Shown piece by piece: positions 54,016 to 62,549 of a DNA stretch of 64,000 nucleotides. Under the pieces are notes generated by a model. That model was not told where the DNA came from. It was given only the letters and a program-made list of their open reading frames with translations, and made no database searches. The stretch is from WS-9 sp036274595 (GTDB taxonomy: Bacteria; Eisenbacteria; RBG-16-71-46; SZUA-252): NCBI GenBank assembly GCA_036274595.1, contig DASUFL010000053.1, positions 1 through 64,000 of the forward strand, given 5' to 3'. The translations under genes were made by a program, and so were the position numbers. Each line of letters begins with the position of its first letter. Position 1 is the first letter of the stretch.

Positions 54016-55199
54016 CGGAGGGCGACTTCTCGAAAGAGCTGGCCCTCGCGGAATCGGTCGCCCGCGAGGCGGGCGCGCTGTTGAAGGAGAACTTCGGCCG
54101 CGAGCAGGAGATCCAGTTCAAGGGGCGGATCGATCTCGTCACCGAGATGGACCGCCGCGCCGAGGACTTGATCGTGAAGCGGCTCCGGGCCGCCTACCCC
54201 GGCGACGACACCTGGGCCGAGGAGGGAAGCGGGAAGCGGACCGGCGCCGAGCGCGCCTGGGTCGTCGATCCCCTCGACGGCACCACAAACTACGCGCACG
54301 AGTACCCGGTCTGGTCGGTCTCCATCGCGTTGGCGGTTGGTGGCGAGCCCGTCGTCGGCGCCGTCTACAATCCGCTGCTGGACGACATGTACTCCGCGCG
54401 ACGAGGCGGAGGCGCGATGCTGAACGGCGTGAGGCGGCGGGTCACTGCGGCGTCCACGCTCGAGAGCGCCATGCTCGCGACCGGCTTCTCCTACGACGTG
54501 ACCACCCAGGACGATCCCGAGAAGAACAACATCGGGCCCTTCTCGCGGTTTCTCAGACGTGCCCAGGCGGTACGCCGGGCGGGATCCGCGGCCCTCGCCA
54601 TCGCGAAGGTCGGCGTCGGACGAACGGATGGATTCTGGGAAGGTGGCCTCCATGCCTGGGACATGGCCGCGGCGATGTGCGTGGTCGTGGAAGGCGGCGG
54701 CCGGGTCACGGACTACAGTGGTGGCGTTCCCGCGCTCGAGGGTCGCCAACTCGTGGCAACCAATGGCACGGGGCTGCACCAGGCGATGCTCGAGGTGCTC
54801 GCGATGCGTGGCGACGCCGTAGGCGGATCAGCCGATGGGTCGCAGCGGGGTGGTGTCCCCTCGAAGGAAGGCGAGCCGCCCCCCGAGTGGGCCATGCGAC
54901 AGTACGTGGTCGCGTTCCTGTATCGCGGTCCCAATCCCGTCGAGGATCCCGAGGAATCCAAGAAGATGATGAAAGGGCACCTCGCGAACATCCAGCGCTT
55001 GCACGACGAGGGGAAGATCATCCTCGCGGGGCCCTATCTGAGCAAGACGGACCTCCAGGGGTACTTCCTGTTCGACACCGATTCGCTGGAGTCGGCCCAG
55101 AGCTGGTGCGACACCGATCCCGCCGTAGCCGCGGGTGTCTTCCGGGTCGAGCTGCATCCCTGGTACAGCGCCAAGGGGATTGGGATCCGGCAGGGATGA
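54012..55199 (+). CDS. Inositol monophosphatase-like protein fused to a YciI-like domain
   Basis: The N-terminal ~265 residues are an inositol monophosphatase (SuhB-type) domain: DLVTEMDRRAEDLIV, DTWAEEGSG, VVDPLDGTTNYAHEYP (metal-binding DPLDGT) and GGLHAWDMAA. After a short linker, residues ~295-390 (MRQYVVAFLYRGPNP, LANIQRLHDEGKIILAGPYL, FLFDTDSLESAQSWCDTDPA) form a YciI-like ferredoxin-fold domain. Such a fusion is not common. The frame is continuous with no sign of an assembly join. The GTG start overlaps the ABC exporter stop. The phosphatase substrate is unknown, and YciI domains are of poorly defined function. Confidence 0.9.
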   Translation: MTEGDFSKELALAESVAREAGALLKENFGREQEIQFKGRIDLVTEMDRRAEDLIVKRLRAAYPGDDTWAEEGSGKRTGAERAWVVDPLDGTTNYAHEYPVWSVSIALAVGGEPVVGAVYNPLLDDMYSARRGGGAMLNGVRRRVTAASTLESAMLATGFSYDVTTQDDPEKNNIGPFSRFLRRAQAVRRAGSAALAIAKVGVGRTDGFWEGGLHAWDMAAAMCVVVEGGGRVTDYSGGVPALEGRQLVATNGTGLHQAMLEVLAMRGDAVGGSADGSQRGGVPSKEGEPPPEWAMRQYVVAFLYRGPNPVEDPEESKKMMKGHLANIQRLHDEGKIILAGPYLSKTDLQGYFLFDTDSLESAQSWCDTDPAVAAGVFRVELHPWYSAKGIGIRQG

Positions 55200-55335
55200 C
55201 CGACTGAAAGGGAGCGACCGGGTCACACCCTAGGAGCGCGGCCCGGAACCGCCCAGCCTCCAGGGGAGCGTAGGTCCCGAGACTACGCCTATTGGCTACC
55301 TGTCCCCCCCCCGGCACGCGGCGCATCCTACGATC
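55200..55335. other. Intergenic region before the Rieske/cytochrome b operon
   Basis: No gene is seen. A small hairpin (GCGTAG at 55268-55273, CTACGC at 55283-55288) and a run of eight or nine C near 55303 are present. No convincing -35/-10 or sigma-54 site was found, though a promoter for the respiratory operon must lie here or upstream. Confidence 0.5.
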
Positions 55336-55773
55336 GTGACGGAGCCTGAACTCTCACGACGCTCATTCTTGAACAAGCTTCTCGGCCTCGCGACGTTCGC
55401 CTGGCTTGGCTCCGTCGTTTATCCCGTCCTCGAGTACCTCAAGACGCCGCCGCAGAGCGAGGCCGACGTCACGAGCGTCGTCGCAGCCAAGATCCAGAAC
55501 GTAAAGCCCAACAGCGGTCTCGTCTTCCGATTCGGGCGCGAGCCGGCCATCCTTGTCAGCGGCCCCGACGGAAAGCTTCGAGCCTTCTCCGCCACATGCA
55601 CGCACCTGCAATGCACCGTCCAGTACCGGACCGATCTCCAGAGGATCTACTGCGCGTGCCATAACGGCATGTACGACCTGAACGGTCGGAACATCGCGGG
55701 ACCGCCGCCCCGTCCGCTCACCGAATTTCAGGTCACGGTGAAGGGGGACGACGTGGTGGTGTCGCGTGCGTGA
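55336..55773 (+). CDS. Rieske [2Fe-2S] iron-sulfur protein
   Basis: The 145-residue protein has a Tat-like N-terminus (SRRSFLNKLLG) followed by one membrane anchor (ATFAWLGSVVYPVLEYL). The Rieske fold has CTHLQC and CACHNGMYDLNG, the two Cys-His pairs that hold the cluster, then GPPPRPLTEF, the Pro loop. It would take electrons from quinol at the cytochrome b Qo site. GTG start without strong ribosome site. It is followed 13 bases later by cytochrome b. Confidence 0.95.
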   Translation: MTEPELSRRSFLNKLLGLATFAWLGSVVYPVLEYLKTPPQSEADVTSVVAAKIQNVKPNSGLVFRFGREPAILVSGPDGKLRAFSATCTHLQCTVQYRTDLQRIYCACHNGMYDLNGRNIAGPPPRPLTEFQVTVKGDDVVVSRA

Positions 55774-55786
55774 GGGTGGGTGACCG

Positions 55787-56854
55787 ATGAGCGCGCGCCC
55801 CCCGGGTCCAATACGCTGGATTCGCGAGCGGCTCAACATCGATCCGCTCATCGAGTTCGCGTCCCACAAGCAGGTGCCGGAGTGGCGTGGATCGTTCTGG
55901 TACTACTTCGGCGGCGTCAGCCTCTTCCTCTTCATCGTCCAGGTTGCCTCCGGGATCCTCCTCCTCATGTACTACCAGCCTGGAGAGAAGACGGCCTACG
56001 AGAGCGTGCGCTTCATCGTCGTCAAAGTGAAGTTCGGGTGGCTGGTCCGCTCCATTCACTCGTGGGCGGCCAACCTCTTCATCCTCTCAGTCTTCATCCA
56101 CATGTTCTCGGTCTACTTCACGAAGGCGTTCCGCCGGCCGCGCGAGCTGACCTGGTATTCGGGATTCTTGCTGCTCGCGCTCGCCTTCGGATTTGGGTTC
56201 AGCGGATACCTGCTCCCCTGGAACACGCTTGCGTATTTCGCCACCAAGGTGGGGACCACCATCGTGGCCGTGCTGCCGGTGGTCGGGGGGCCCATCATGG
56301 AGCTCCTGCGCGCCGGCAAGGATGTAACGACGGCCACGCTGACACGCTTCTACGGCCTCCATGTCGCGATCCTTCCCGCCGCGTTCACCCTGATCCTGGG
56401 TCTCCACATGATGTTGATCCAGACCCAGGGCATGCACGAACCCGATACGTGGCCCGAGGGGAAGCGGCGCTACATGCCCTTCTTCCCCAACTTCATCCTG
56501 CGTGACCTCCTTCTCTGGCTCATCGTGCTCAACATCCTGGCCATACTGGCGGTCTGGTTTCCATGGGAGCTGGGCTCGAAGGCCGATCCGTTCGGCGCCG
56601 CGCCGCAGGGGATCAAGCCGGAGTGGTACTTCCTCTTCATGTACCAGGGTCTCAAGTACTTTCCCGCCAAGCTCGCGGGCGTGGACGGGGAGATCGTGGG
56701 CATCGTCCTTTTCGGCCTGGCAGGACTTCTCTGGTTCCTCGTTCCCGTCTGGGACGCGCGAACGCCGCGCGGAGCGCGGAACCGCTTCGTCAACTATGTC
56801 GGCGTCACGGTGGTCCTGTTCATCATCGTGATGACCACGCTGGGACTCCGATGA
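55787..56854 (+). CDS. Cytochrome b (b6-type with subunit-IV-like C-terminus)
   Basis: This 355-residue membrane protein is the quinol-oxidising core of a bc-type complex. Heme b ligands are H91 and H105 (HSWAANLFILSVFIH, 13 between) and H192 and H207 (14 between); the 14-residue spacing is the cytochrome b6 pattern. The Qo motif PEWYFLFMYQGLKYFP is in the C-terminal part, which corresponds to subunit IV and adds further helices. So it is a fused b6/IV protein in one chain. It is coupled to the 11-heme cytochrome gene by ATGA. No cytochrome c1 or f gene is present. Confidence 0.95.
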   Translation: MSARPPGPIRWIRERLNIDPLIEFASHKQVPEWRGSFWYYFGGVSLFLFIVQVASGILLLMYYQPGEKTAYESVRFIVVKVKFGWLVRSIHSWAANLFILSVFIHMFSVYFTKAFRRPRELTWYSGFLLLALAFGFGFSGYLLPWNTLAYFATKVGTTIVAVLPVVGGPIMELLRAGKDVTTATLTRFYGLHVAILPAAFTLILGLHMMLIQTQGMHEPDTWPEGKRRYMPFFPNFILRDLLLWLIVLNILAILAVWFPWELGSKADPFGAAPQGIKPEWYFLFMYQGLKYFPAKLAGVDGEIVGIVLFGLAGLLWFLVPVWDARTPRGARNRFVNYVGVTVVLFIIVMTTLGLR

Positions 56855-58392
56855 GGCGCGCGACCTTCGCCGCCCTCGCGCTCGGTGCGACCCTCGCGTG
56901 GACTTGCGGCGCGGCTGCCGCGGATCCCGCGCCCGGAGGCGCGCTGGCCGAGTCGACCGGCACTCGAGCCGCCGCGGCCGCCCCAGGGCAGTCTGCCGTG
57001 GACCAGTGTCTCGCCTGCCACCGCGAACAGGACTCGCCCGAGGCGCTCGCGTACGCGAATGACATCCACGCAGCCCGCGGTGTTTCGTGCGCGGACTGCC
57101 ACGGCGGCGATTCGCGGAGCGATGACCAGGACATCGCGATGAGCCGGGCCCGGGGGTACATCGGCGTGCCGACCAAGGAGCAAATCCCGCGCGTATGCGG
57201 GCGGTGCCACGGACCGGGCCACGATGCCTTCAAGACGCGTTTCAAGCTCGACGATGTTCTCACCGCCTATGGCGGCAGCACGCATGCCCATGCGCTCGAG
57301 AGCAACTCCAAGGGGCCTCAGTGCGTCTCCTGTCACGGCGTCCACTCCATCGCCCGGGTCGCCGATGCCCGCTCTCCGGTCCATCCATCGCACGTGATCG
57401 ACACCTGCGCGAAATGCCACAGCGACGCTGCGTACATGCGGGACTTCGACCCCGCGCTCCCGGTCGACCAGCGCGACAAGTATCGGACGAGCATTCATGG
57501 CAAGCGGCACGCCGCCGGGGATCTCAAAGTGGCCACGTGCGTGAGCTGTCACTCGAACCATCGGGTCCTCCAGGTGAAGGACCCGCGATCACCGGTCTAC
57601 CCGACGCACGTGCCTGAGACCTGCGCCCACTGCCATGCGGATGCACGGACCATGGCCGGGTACGGCATCCCGACAACGCAGTACGCCGAATTCCGGGAGA
57701 GCGTTCACGGAAAGGCGCTCCTCAAGAGATCCGACCTCAACGCGCCCGCCTGCAACTCCTGCCACGGCAACCACGGCGCCGCGCCCCCCGGGGCCAGCTC
57801 GGTGATCGCGGTCTGTGGCCAATGTCACCAGTCCAATGAGGAGCTCTACGATCAGAGCGTCCACCGGGGAGTGTTTGCGTCGAAGAAGCTCCCCGGCTGC
57901 GTGGTCTGCCACAGCAATCATGCGGTCGCACCGGCAACGGACAAGCTCGTCTCCTTCGACGCTCCTTCCCCATGCGCGAGATGCCACCGGAACGACGGAA
58001 CCGATCGTACAGCTCCGGAGATCGTACGGATGCGAGGGCTGCTCGACAGTCTGACGGTCGGTCAGGCCTCGGCGCTGGCCGCTTTGAGCCACGCCGAGAA
58101 CCTGGGCATGGACGTCACCGACGCCAGGTACTCGCTCAAGGACGTCAACCAGTCGGTCGTACAGTCGCGCGTCGCGATCCACAGCTTCCGGGTCGCCCGG
58201 CTCGAGGAGGCCGCGCGTCCCGGAATCACCATCGTCGCCCAGGCCCGCCGAGCGGGAGAGGAGGCAGTCCACGAGTACAAGTTCCGGCGTGAGGGGCTTG
58301 CGGTCTCGACGCTCATCGTCACATTTCTCGCCGTGCTCTTGTGGCTCAAGATCCGTGAGATCGAAAGGAGACAGAAACGTGAGAACTCCTAG
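56851..58392 (+). CDS. Periplasmic 11-heme cytochrome c with C-terminal membrane anchor
   Basis: The 513-residue protein has an N-terminal signal peptide (to ~residue 24) and eleven CxxCH heme motifs in order: CLACH, CADCH, CGRCH, CVSCH, CAKCH, CVSCH, CAHCH, CNSCH, CGQCH, CVVCH, CARCH. Extra His residues (HGKRHAAG, HGKALL, HRGVF) are likely distal ligands. The last part is helical and ends in one membrane segment (LAVSTLIVTFLAVLLWLKI) with a basic cytoplasmic tail. In place of cytochrome c1/f it probably receives electrons from the Rieske protein; this is inferred from the operon. No catalytic site motif of nitrite or hydroxylamine enzymes is recognised. Confidence 0.93.
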   Translation: MRRATFAALALGATLAWTCGAAAADPAPGGALAESTGTRAAAAAPGQSAVDQCLACHREQDSPEALAYANDIHAARGVSCADCHGGDSRSDDQDIAMSRARGYIGVPTKEQIPRVCGRCHGPGHDAFKTRFKLDDVLTAYGGSTHAHALESNSKGPQCVSCHGVHSIARVADARSPVHPSHVIDTCAKCHSDAAYMRDFDPALPVDQRDKYRTSIHGKRHAAGDLKVATCVSCHSNHRVLQVKDPRSPVYPTHVPETCAHCHADARTMAGYGIPTTQYAEFRESVHGKALLKRSDLNAPACNSCHGNHGAAPPGASSVIAVCGQCHQSNEELYDQSVHRGVFASKKLPGCVVCHSNHAVAPATDKLVSFDAPSPCARCHRNDGTDRTAPEIVRMRGLLDSLTVGQASALAALSHAENLGMDVTDARYSLKDVNQSVVQSRVAIHSFRVARLEEAARPGITIVAQARRAGEEAVHEYKFRREGLAVSTLIVTFLAVLLWLKIREIERRQKRENS

Positions 58393-58984
58393 ATTCCTGA
58401 TTTGGGCAGGAATGCTCGTGATCGGCTCGTACGGCATCGCGAGTGCGGAGGAGGCGGCCAAGCCCGCGCCCATCTTCGTGGGCGTCAAGAAGTGTAAGAC
58501 CTGCCACAACTCGGAGAAGGGCGGGGCCCAGTACACGAAGTGGACCGAGAGCAAGCACTCGAAAGCCTTCGAGGTGCTGGCGAGCGAGAAGGCGCTCGCG
58601 ATCGCCAAGGAGAAGGGCATCGCCGATCCGCAGAAAGCGGACGAGTGTCTCCAGTGCCACGTCACCGGGCACGGCGAGCCGGCAGAGCACTTCGGCGCGG
58701 GATACCTCGCCACGGACGGCGTGGGCTGCGAGTCCTGCCACGGCGCAGGGAGCAACTACATCAAGATGAAGACCATGCAGGGCCTGCGCGACGGCACGAT
58801 CAAGCCCGAAGACGTGGGATTCAGGATGCCGAACAAGGAGACCTGCGCCCACTGCCACAACGAGAAGGCGACCGGCGGCCAGTTTGTCGATTGGCCAGCC
58901 GATAGCGCGAAGATCTCGCACGGGATCCCGGCGGGATACAAGCGCGGCGCCGCGACGGAGGGAGCGGGGAAGACGGCCGAATGA
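58379..58984 (+). CDS. Tetraheme cytochrome c (cytochrome c554-like)
   Basis: The 201-residue protein has a signal peptide (to SYGIASA) and four heme motifs: CKTCH, CLQCH, CESCH, CAHCH. The spacing and context (KKCKTCHNSEKGGAQYTKW, KADECLQCHVTGHG, GVGCESCHGAGSNY) match the cytochrome c554 family, which carries electrons in the periplasm. GTG start with AAAGGAG upstream, overlapping the 11-heme gene by 14 bases. It probably takes electrons from the membrane complex to a downstream acceptor. Confidence 0.93.
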   Translation: MRTPRFLIWAGMLVIGSYGIASAEEAAKPAPIFVGVKKCKTCHNSEKGGAQYTKWTESKHSKAFEVLASEKALAIAKEKGIADPQKADECLQCHVTGHGEPAEHFGAGYLATDGVGCESCHGAGSNYIKMKTMQGLRDGTIKPEDVGFRMPNKETCAHCHNEKATGGQFVDWPADSAKISHGIPAGYKRGAATEGAGKTAE

Positions 58985-59139
58985 TTTGAACGCGGCGGCT
59001 CGGCTCACGGACGCACGCCGGGCCCGAGCACGGGGTCGAACGGGGCGCCCCACGCGGTTCACTCCCCCGGCCGGGCGCCCCCACCCTTGTGCCGCGCAGA
59101 CGGGCACTCGCGAGACTTGATGTGAATCACGAAGGTCCA

Positions 59140-59172
59140 AGACGCCCCGGGTGAGTGGGTCCCGGGGCGTCT
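59140..59172 (+). terminator. Terminator after the cytochrome operon
   Basis: GACGCCCCGGG (59141-59151) pairs with CCCGGGGCGTC (59161-59171), extended by one A-T pair, with a 9-base loop. The T-run is weak (TGCTTATC). It lies ~155 bases after the tetraheme gene. Confidence 0.7.
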
Positions 59173-59210
59173 GCTTATCAACTCCCAGCATCCTCCCGCC
59201 CAGCCTCTTC

Positions 59211-59226
59211 CGGTACGTCTCTTGCC
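59211..59226 (+). promoter_or_regulatory. Sigma-54 (RpoN) type promoter for the beta-barrel gene
   Basis: CGGTACGTCTCTTGCC has GG-N10-GC spacing and shares the GTCTCTTGCC half with the site at 443. The -24 half (CGGTAC rather than TGGCAC) is weaker. It lies 95 bases before the start codon. Confidence 0.6.
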
Positions 59227-59321
59227 CTTCCACTTCCGGTACTCCAAACACCCATAGCACCCATTGGCACCGGAAGGCCGCCCGCCGCGCTAACGCGCGT
59301 CGTGGCAACGCAGGAGGGACC

Positions 59322-59897
59322 ATGAAGAAGATCTGCGCATTTGCACTGTCGTTCGTAGTCTGCATGGCGGTCTCGCAAAATGCATGGGCCAAGTCGAACA
59401 TCGGGCTCACGAAGCTTGGCGTGGACGCGGGGATCGTGGACGTGGATGGGGGCGGGAGCACGCTGGGTCTGGGCGTGACGGCGGACATGGGGACCTTCTC
59501 CAAGGACGTCCGCTTCTCGCTCCACGGGGGCTACTGGAGCGACACCGAGGAGTCGTTCGGCGCCGAGGCGGGAATTCGCGACATCTCGTTCGGCGCGCGC
59601 GCCCGGTACATGTTCCACATGGACTCGCCGAAGTTCCAGCCGTACGCCGGTGGCGGGCTCGGGCTCCACTTCTTCCGTGCGTCGGTGACGATTCCGGACA
59701 TCGATATGGGCGGCGGCTTCATCATCCCGGGTGAGGAGTTCAGCGACACGACCACCAAGGTGGGTCTCGACCTGAGCGGCGGCTTCTTCGTGCCGATGAG
59801 CGCGAAGACGGACTTCACGACCGATATCACCTACACGCTGAGCGACATCGATCAGTTCGCGCTGAAGGCGGGCGTTATGTTCAAGGTCGGTAACTAA
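59322..59897 (+). CDS. Outer-membrane beta-barrel protein
   Basis: The 191-residue protein has a signal peptide (MKKICAFALSFVVCMAVSQNAWA). About eight amphipathic strands with alternating residues follow, e.g. STLGLGVTADMGTF, VRFSLHGGYWSD, ISFGARARYMFHM and FQPYAGGGLGLHFFRASV. The pattern PYAGGGLGLHFF is typical of small OmpA/OmpW-like porin-fold proteins (outer membrane protein beta-barrel superfamily). It ends VMFKVGN, without the usual C-terminal Phe. GGAGGGA precedes the ATG. Function is unknown; a structural or receptor role is possible. Confidence 0.88.
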   Translation: MKKICAFALSFVVCMAVSQNAWAKSNIGLTKLGVDAGIVDVDGGGSTLGLGVTADMGTFSKDVRFSLHGGYWSDTEESFGAEAGIRDISFGARARYMFHMDSPKFQPYAGGGLGLHFFRASVTIPDIDMGGGFIIPGEEFSDTTTKVGLDLSGGFFVPMSAKTDFTTDITYTLSDIDQFALKAGVMFKVGN

Positions 59898-59914
59898 ACC
59901 CAAAGCAGGCACAC

Positions 59915-59950
59915 GGCCCGGCCGGGGCGACCTGGCCGGGCCTTCTTCAT
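59915..59950. terminator. Bidirectional terminator between convergent genes
   Basis: GGCCCGGCC (59915-59923) pairs with GGCCGGGCC (59934-59942), loop of 10, followed by TTCTTCATTT on the + strand. It serves the beta-barrel gene and abuts the stop of the convergent nitronate monooxygenase-like gene. Confidence 0.85.
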
Positions 59951-60903
59951 TTCATCCCGGAGAGCCGCTTCAGTCCCTTCTCGTAGTCCTCGACGAACCG
60001 CCGCACGACCTCGGCGGCGGGCAGGATCTCCCTCACGATGCCGCTCGACTGGCCGGCCTCCAGCTCGCCGGTCTCGAGGTCACCTTCCAGGATGCCGCGT
60101 CGTGACGCGGAGCGACCATAGACTCCCTCCAGGTCCTCGCGGTTCACGCATCGCGACTCAGCCTCGCGCACCCGGTCCACGAACGGATTGATGATGGCCC
60201 GGACGGGGGCGATCTTCTTCGCAAAGAGCGCGGTGTCCTTGTCCGCGGCGCGGACGACCGCTTCCTTGTAGTTCTGGTGGGCCGAGGATTCGGGCGTGGC
60301 CGCGAATCGCGTGCCGATCGACACGCCTTCCGCGCCCAGCGCCATCGCGGCCAGGAAGCCGCGCCCGTCGGCGAGCCCGCCCGCGGCGACCACGGGAATC
60401 GTCAGCGCGTCCGCGAGCTGGGGGATCAGGGCGATGGTCGTGATCTCGTCGACGCCATTGTGACCGCCCGCTTCCGTGCCCTCACCGATCACGATATCGG
60501 CGCCGGAATCCTGTGCCTTCTTCCCGTGCTTCACGCTCGGCACCACGTGGATCCACGTCGCGCCGCTGGCCTTGATCCTCGGCCCCAGCAGCGCGGGATT
60601 GCCGGCGCTCGAGATCACGATGTCGATTCCTTCCTCCAGCGTGATCTCCAGCAGCGCCGGCGCATCCTTCCGGAGCAGGGGAATGTTGACAGCCACGCGC
60701 TTCTTCGTCTTCGCGCGCGCTTTCCGGATCTGCTCGCGCAAGAAATCGGGCTTCATGCTCGCGGAGCCGATCGTTCCCAGGATGTCCGCTTCGGCGCAGG
60801 CGACCGCGAGCTTGTAGCTCGAGGCCCAGATCATGCCCGCCTGCAGAATCGGATAGCGGATGCCGAGGCGCTCGGAGACTCGCGTGCGGATGTGATCGAT
60901 CAA
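59947..60903 (-). CDS. Nitronate monooxygenase / enoyl-ACP reductase FabK-like flavoprotein
   Basis: This 318-residue FMN-binding TIM barrel of the 2-nitropropane dioxygenase/FabK family starts LGIRYPILQAGMIWASSYKL. It continues with VAVNIPLLRKDAPAL, IVISSAGNPALLG, IVIGEGTEAGGHNGVDEITT and VVAAGGLADGRGFLAAMALG followed by AEGVSIGTRFAATPES, all conserved FMN-site elements. The GGHNG motif resembles nitronate monooxygenase GGH with the catalytic His. FabK activity cannot be excluded. The start is TTG 60903, because the frame has no ATG or GTG before the conserved region. It follows aroC on the same strand by 25 bases. Confidence 0.87.
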   Translation of the reverse strand: MIDHIRTRVSERLGIRYPILQAGMIWASSYKLAVACAEADILGTIGSASMKPDFLREQIRKARAKTKKRVAVNIPLLRKDAPALLEITLEEGIDIVISSAGNPALLGPRIKASGATWIHVVPSVKHGKKAQDSGADIVIGEGTEAGGHNGVDEITTIALIPQLADALTIPVVAAGGLADGRGFLAAMALGAEGVSIGTRFAATPESSAHQNYKEAVVRAADKDTALFAKKIAPVRAIINPFVDRVREAESRCVNREDLEGVYGRSASRRGILEGDLETGELEAGQSSGIVREILPAAEVVRRFVEDYEKGLKRLSGMK

Positions 60904-60928
60904 GCGGCGGTCCTGTCCGACGCGACCC

Positions 60929-62002
60929 TCACGTCGCCTTCGGCTTCCACGGCTCGATCGCGCCCTGGCGCAAGAGCGCGTCGGCGAGCGTGAGGCAGAC
61001 CATCGCCTCGGCCACGGGGACGACGCGAGGGCAGAGGCAGGGATCGTGGCGGCCATGCACCTCGAGGTCGCGCTCGTGGCCCTCGACGTCCACCGTCTTC
61101 TGCTTCACCGCGATCGACGATGGCGGCTTTACGGCGATGCGCACCACGATCGGCTCTCCGGTGGAGATGCCGCCAAGAATCCCGCCGGTGCGATTCGAGG
61201 CGAATCCGCCCCCCGCGACCATGGGGTCGTTCATCTGGGAGCCGCGCAAGCGCGCGGAGGCGAAGCCCTCGCCGACCTCGAATCCCTTCACGGCGCCGAT
61301 CGACATCAATCCCCAAGCGAGCGAGGCGTCGAGCTTGTCCATGACGGGATCGCCGAGCCCGACGGGAACGCCAGTGGCCCACACTTCGACCACGCCTCCC
61401 AAAGAGTCGCCCGCCTCACGCGCGGCGAGGATCGCCTTCTCCATCTCGGCAGCCGCTCCCGCGTCCGGGCACCGCACGGAGTTCTGCTCGGCGATCTCCG
61501 CGTTACGCTCCCGAGCCACGATGTCCGCCACCTGCACCGTGAATGCCTGCACGCGGCAGCTTTCGCGTTCCAAAACGCGCCGCGCCACCGCGCCGGCAGC
61601 CACGCGCCCCACCGTCTCGCGTCCGGACGAACGGCCGCTCCCTCGGTAGTCGCGAATGCCGTACTTCTTCCAGTAGGTATAGTCCGCATGGCCGGGACGA
61701 AACACGTCCTTCAAGGCCGCGTAGTCCTGGGGCCGGGCGTCCTCGCTGCGCACCACCATCGCGATCGGCGCCCCGGTGGTCATCCCCTCGAATACGCCGG
61801 AAAGGATCTCCACCTGGTCCGCCTCTCGACGCTGCGTCGTCACGGCGCTCTGACCCGGGCGTCGACGGTCGAGATCGCGCTGGACCGTCGCGGCATCGAT
61901 CGCCACGCCCGGAGGGCAGCCATCGAGGATGACGCCCACGGCGGGGCCGTGGCTCTCGCCGAACGTCGTGATCCGGAGAAGGGTTCCGAACGTGTTGCCC
62001 AC
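60929..62002 (-). CDS. aroC: Chorismate synthase
   Basis: This last enzyme of the shikimate pathway makes chorismate from EPSP using reduced FMN. The 357-residue protein has the three family signatures: TTFGESHGPAVGVILDGCPP, the basic region DVFRPGHADYTYWKKYGIRD with GSGRSSGRETVGRVAAGAVA, and IAVKPPSSIAVKQKTVD through HDPCLCPRVVPVAEAM. Length is typical. The GTG start lies 3 bases after the stop of the hypothetical gene upstream. Shikimate kinase is encoded 43 kb away. Confidence 0.98.
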   Translation of the reverse strand: MGNTFGTLLRITTFGESHGPAVGVILDGCPPGVAIDAATVQRDLDRRRPGQSAVTTQRREADQVEILSGVFEGMTTGAPIAMVVRSEDARPQDYAALKDVFRPGHADYTYWKKYGIRDYRGSGRSSGRETVGRVAAGAVARRVLERESCRVQAFTVQVADIVARERNAEIAEQNSVRCPDAGAAAEMEKAILAAREAGDSLGGVVEVWATGVPVGLGDPVMDKLDASLAWGLMSIGAVKGFEVGEGFASARLRGSQMNDPMVAGGGFASNRTGGILGGISTGEPIVVRIAVKPPSSIAVKQKTVDVEGHERDLEVHGRHDPCLCPRVVPVAEAMVCLTLADALLRQGAIEPWKPKAT

Positions 62003-62005
62003 GGG

Positions 62006-62485
62006 CTAGCCCTTCGTCCCTTTCTTCGACTTCTTGACCTTCGGCTCCTTCACCTTCGCTCCCTTCAGCTTCGACCCATCGGCGATCGCCCTGTCCACGC
62101 CGACGTACGACCTCTCCCGCCACGCCTGCTGGCGGTTCGCCATCTGCTCGAGGTTCCAGAGCCACGTGGGCCGGAGATGCTTCCGCCCCTCCGGCACGAC
62201 CTCCTTCACGCGAAGCCAGACGAACAGGCCCTCGCCCTGCGTGTCGAAGAAGAGATCCTCGTCGAGGAAGCCCCGGTTCACCATCGCGGCGACCATCTCC
62301 CAGTACGACGTGACCATGCGGAACCAGCGGTCGCCGTCCTCGCCGGACAGGTAGTGGATCTCGTCCCAGGTGGCCGCCTTGAACTCGTGCATCACGAAGT
62401 GGCGGGCTCGGCGCATCTCGGGCTCGCGCCGCATCTCGAAGAGCCGCAGCATCAGCTCGGCCTGCTCGACGCTGGATTTCGACAT
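62006..62485 (-). CDS. Hypothetical protein with basic C-terminal tail
   Basis: The 159-residue soluble protein has an alpha-helical core rich in aromatic residues (FVMHEFKAATWDEIHYLSGE, WFRMVTSYWEMVAAMVNRGF, LFFDTQGEGLFVWLRVKEVV) followed by RPTWLWNLEQMANRQQAW. It ends in a Lys-rich tail (KLKGAKVKEPKVKKSKKGTK). The core resembles the DUF4760 group, small proteins of unknown function, but the match is from memory and weak. The Lys tail could bind nucleic acid. GGAGG precedes the ATG. It is the first gene of a three-gene - strand block with aroC. Confidence 0.82.
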   Translation of the reverse strand: MSKSSVEQAELMLRLFEMRREPEMRRARHFVMHEFKAATWDEIHYLSGEDGDRWFRMVTSYWEMVAAMVNRGFLDEDLFFDTQGEGLFVWLRVKEVVPEGRKHLRPTWLWNLEQMANRQQAWRERSYVGVDRAIADGSKLKGAKVKEPKVKKSKKGTKG

Positions 62486-62549
62486 CGATGAACCTCCGGG
62501 AAGGTGGATGGGCGTCAGCGCGTGCCCATTCTCGCTTTGGCCTTCATCG

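Larger units (their letters stand above)
58985..59321. other. Intergenic region between the cytochrome operon and the outer-membrane protein gene
   Basis: This 337-base gap has no supported gene. It holds a terminator hairpin (59140-59172) and a sigma-54-type site (59211-59226). CTTCCGGTAC occurs twice (59207-59216 and 59232-59241), with a near-inverted copy GCACCGGAAG further down. The repeats flank the sigma-54-type site and may be regulatory. Confidence 0.7.
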
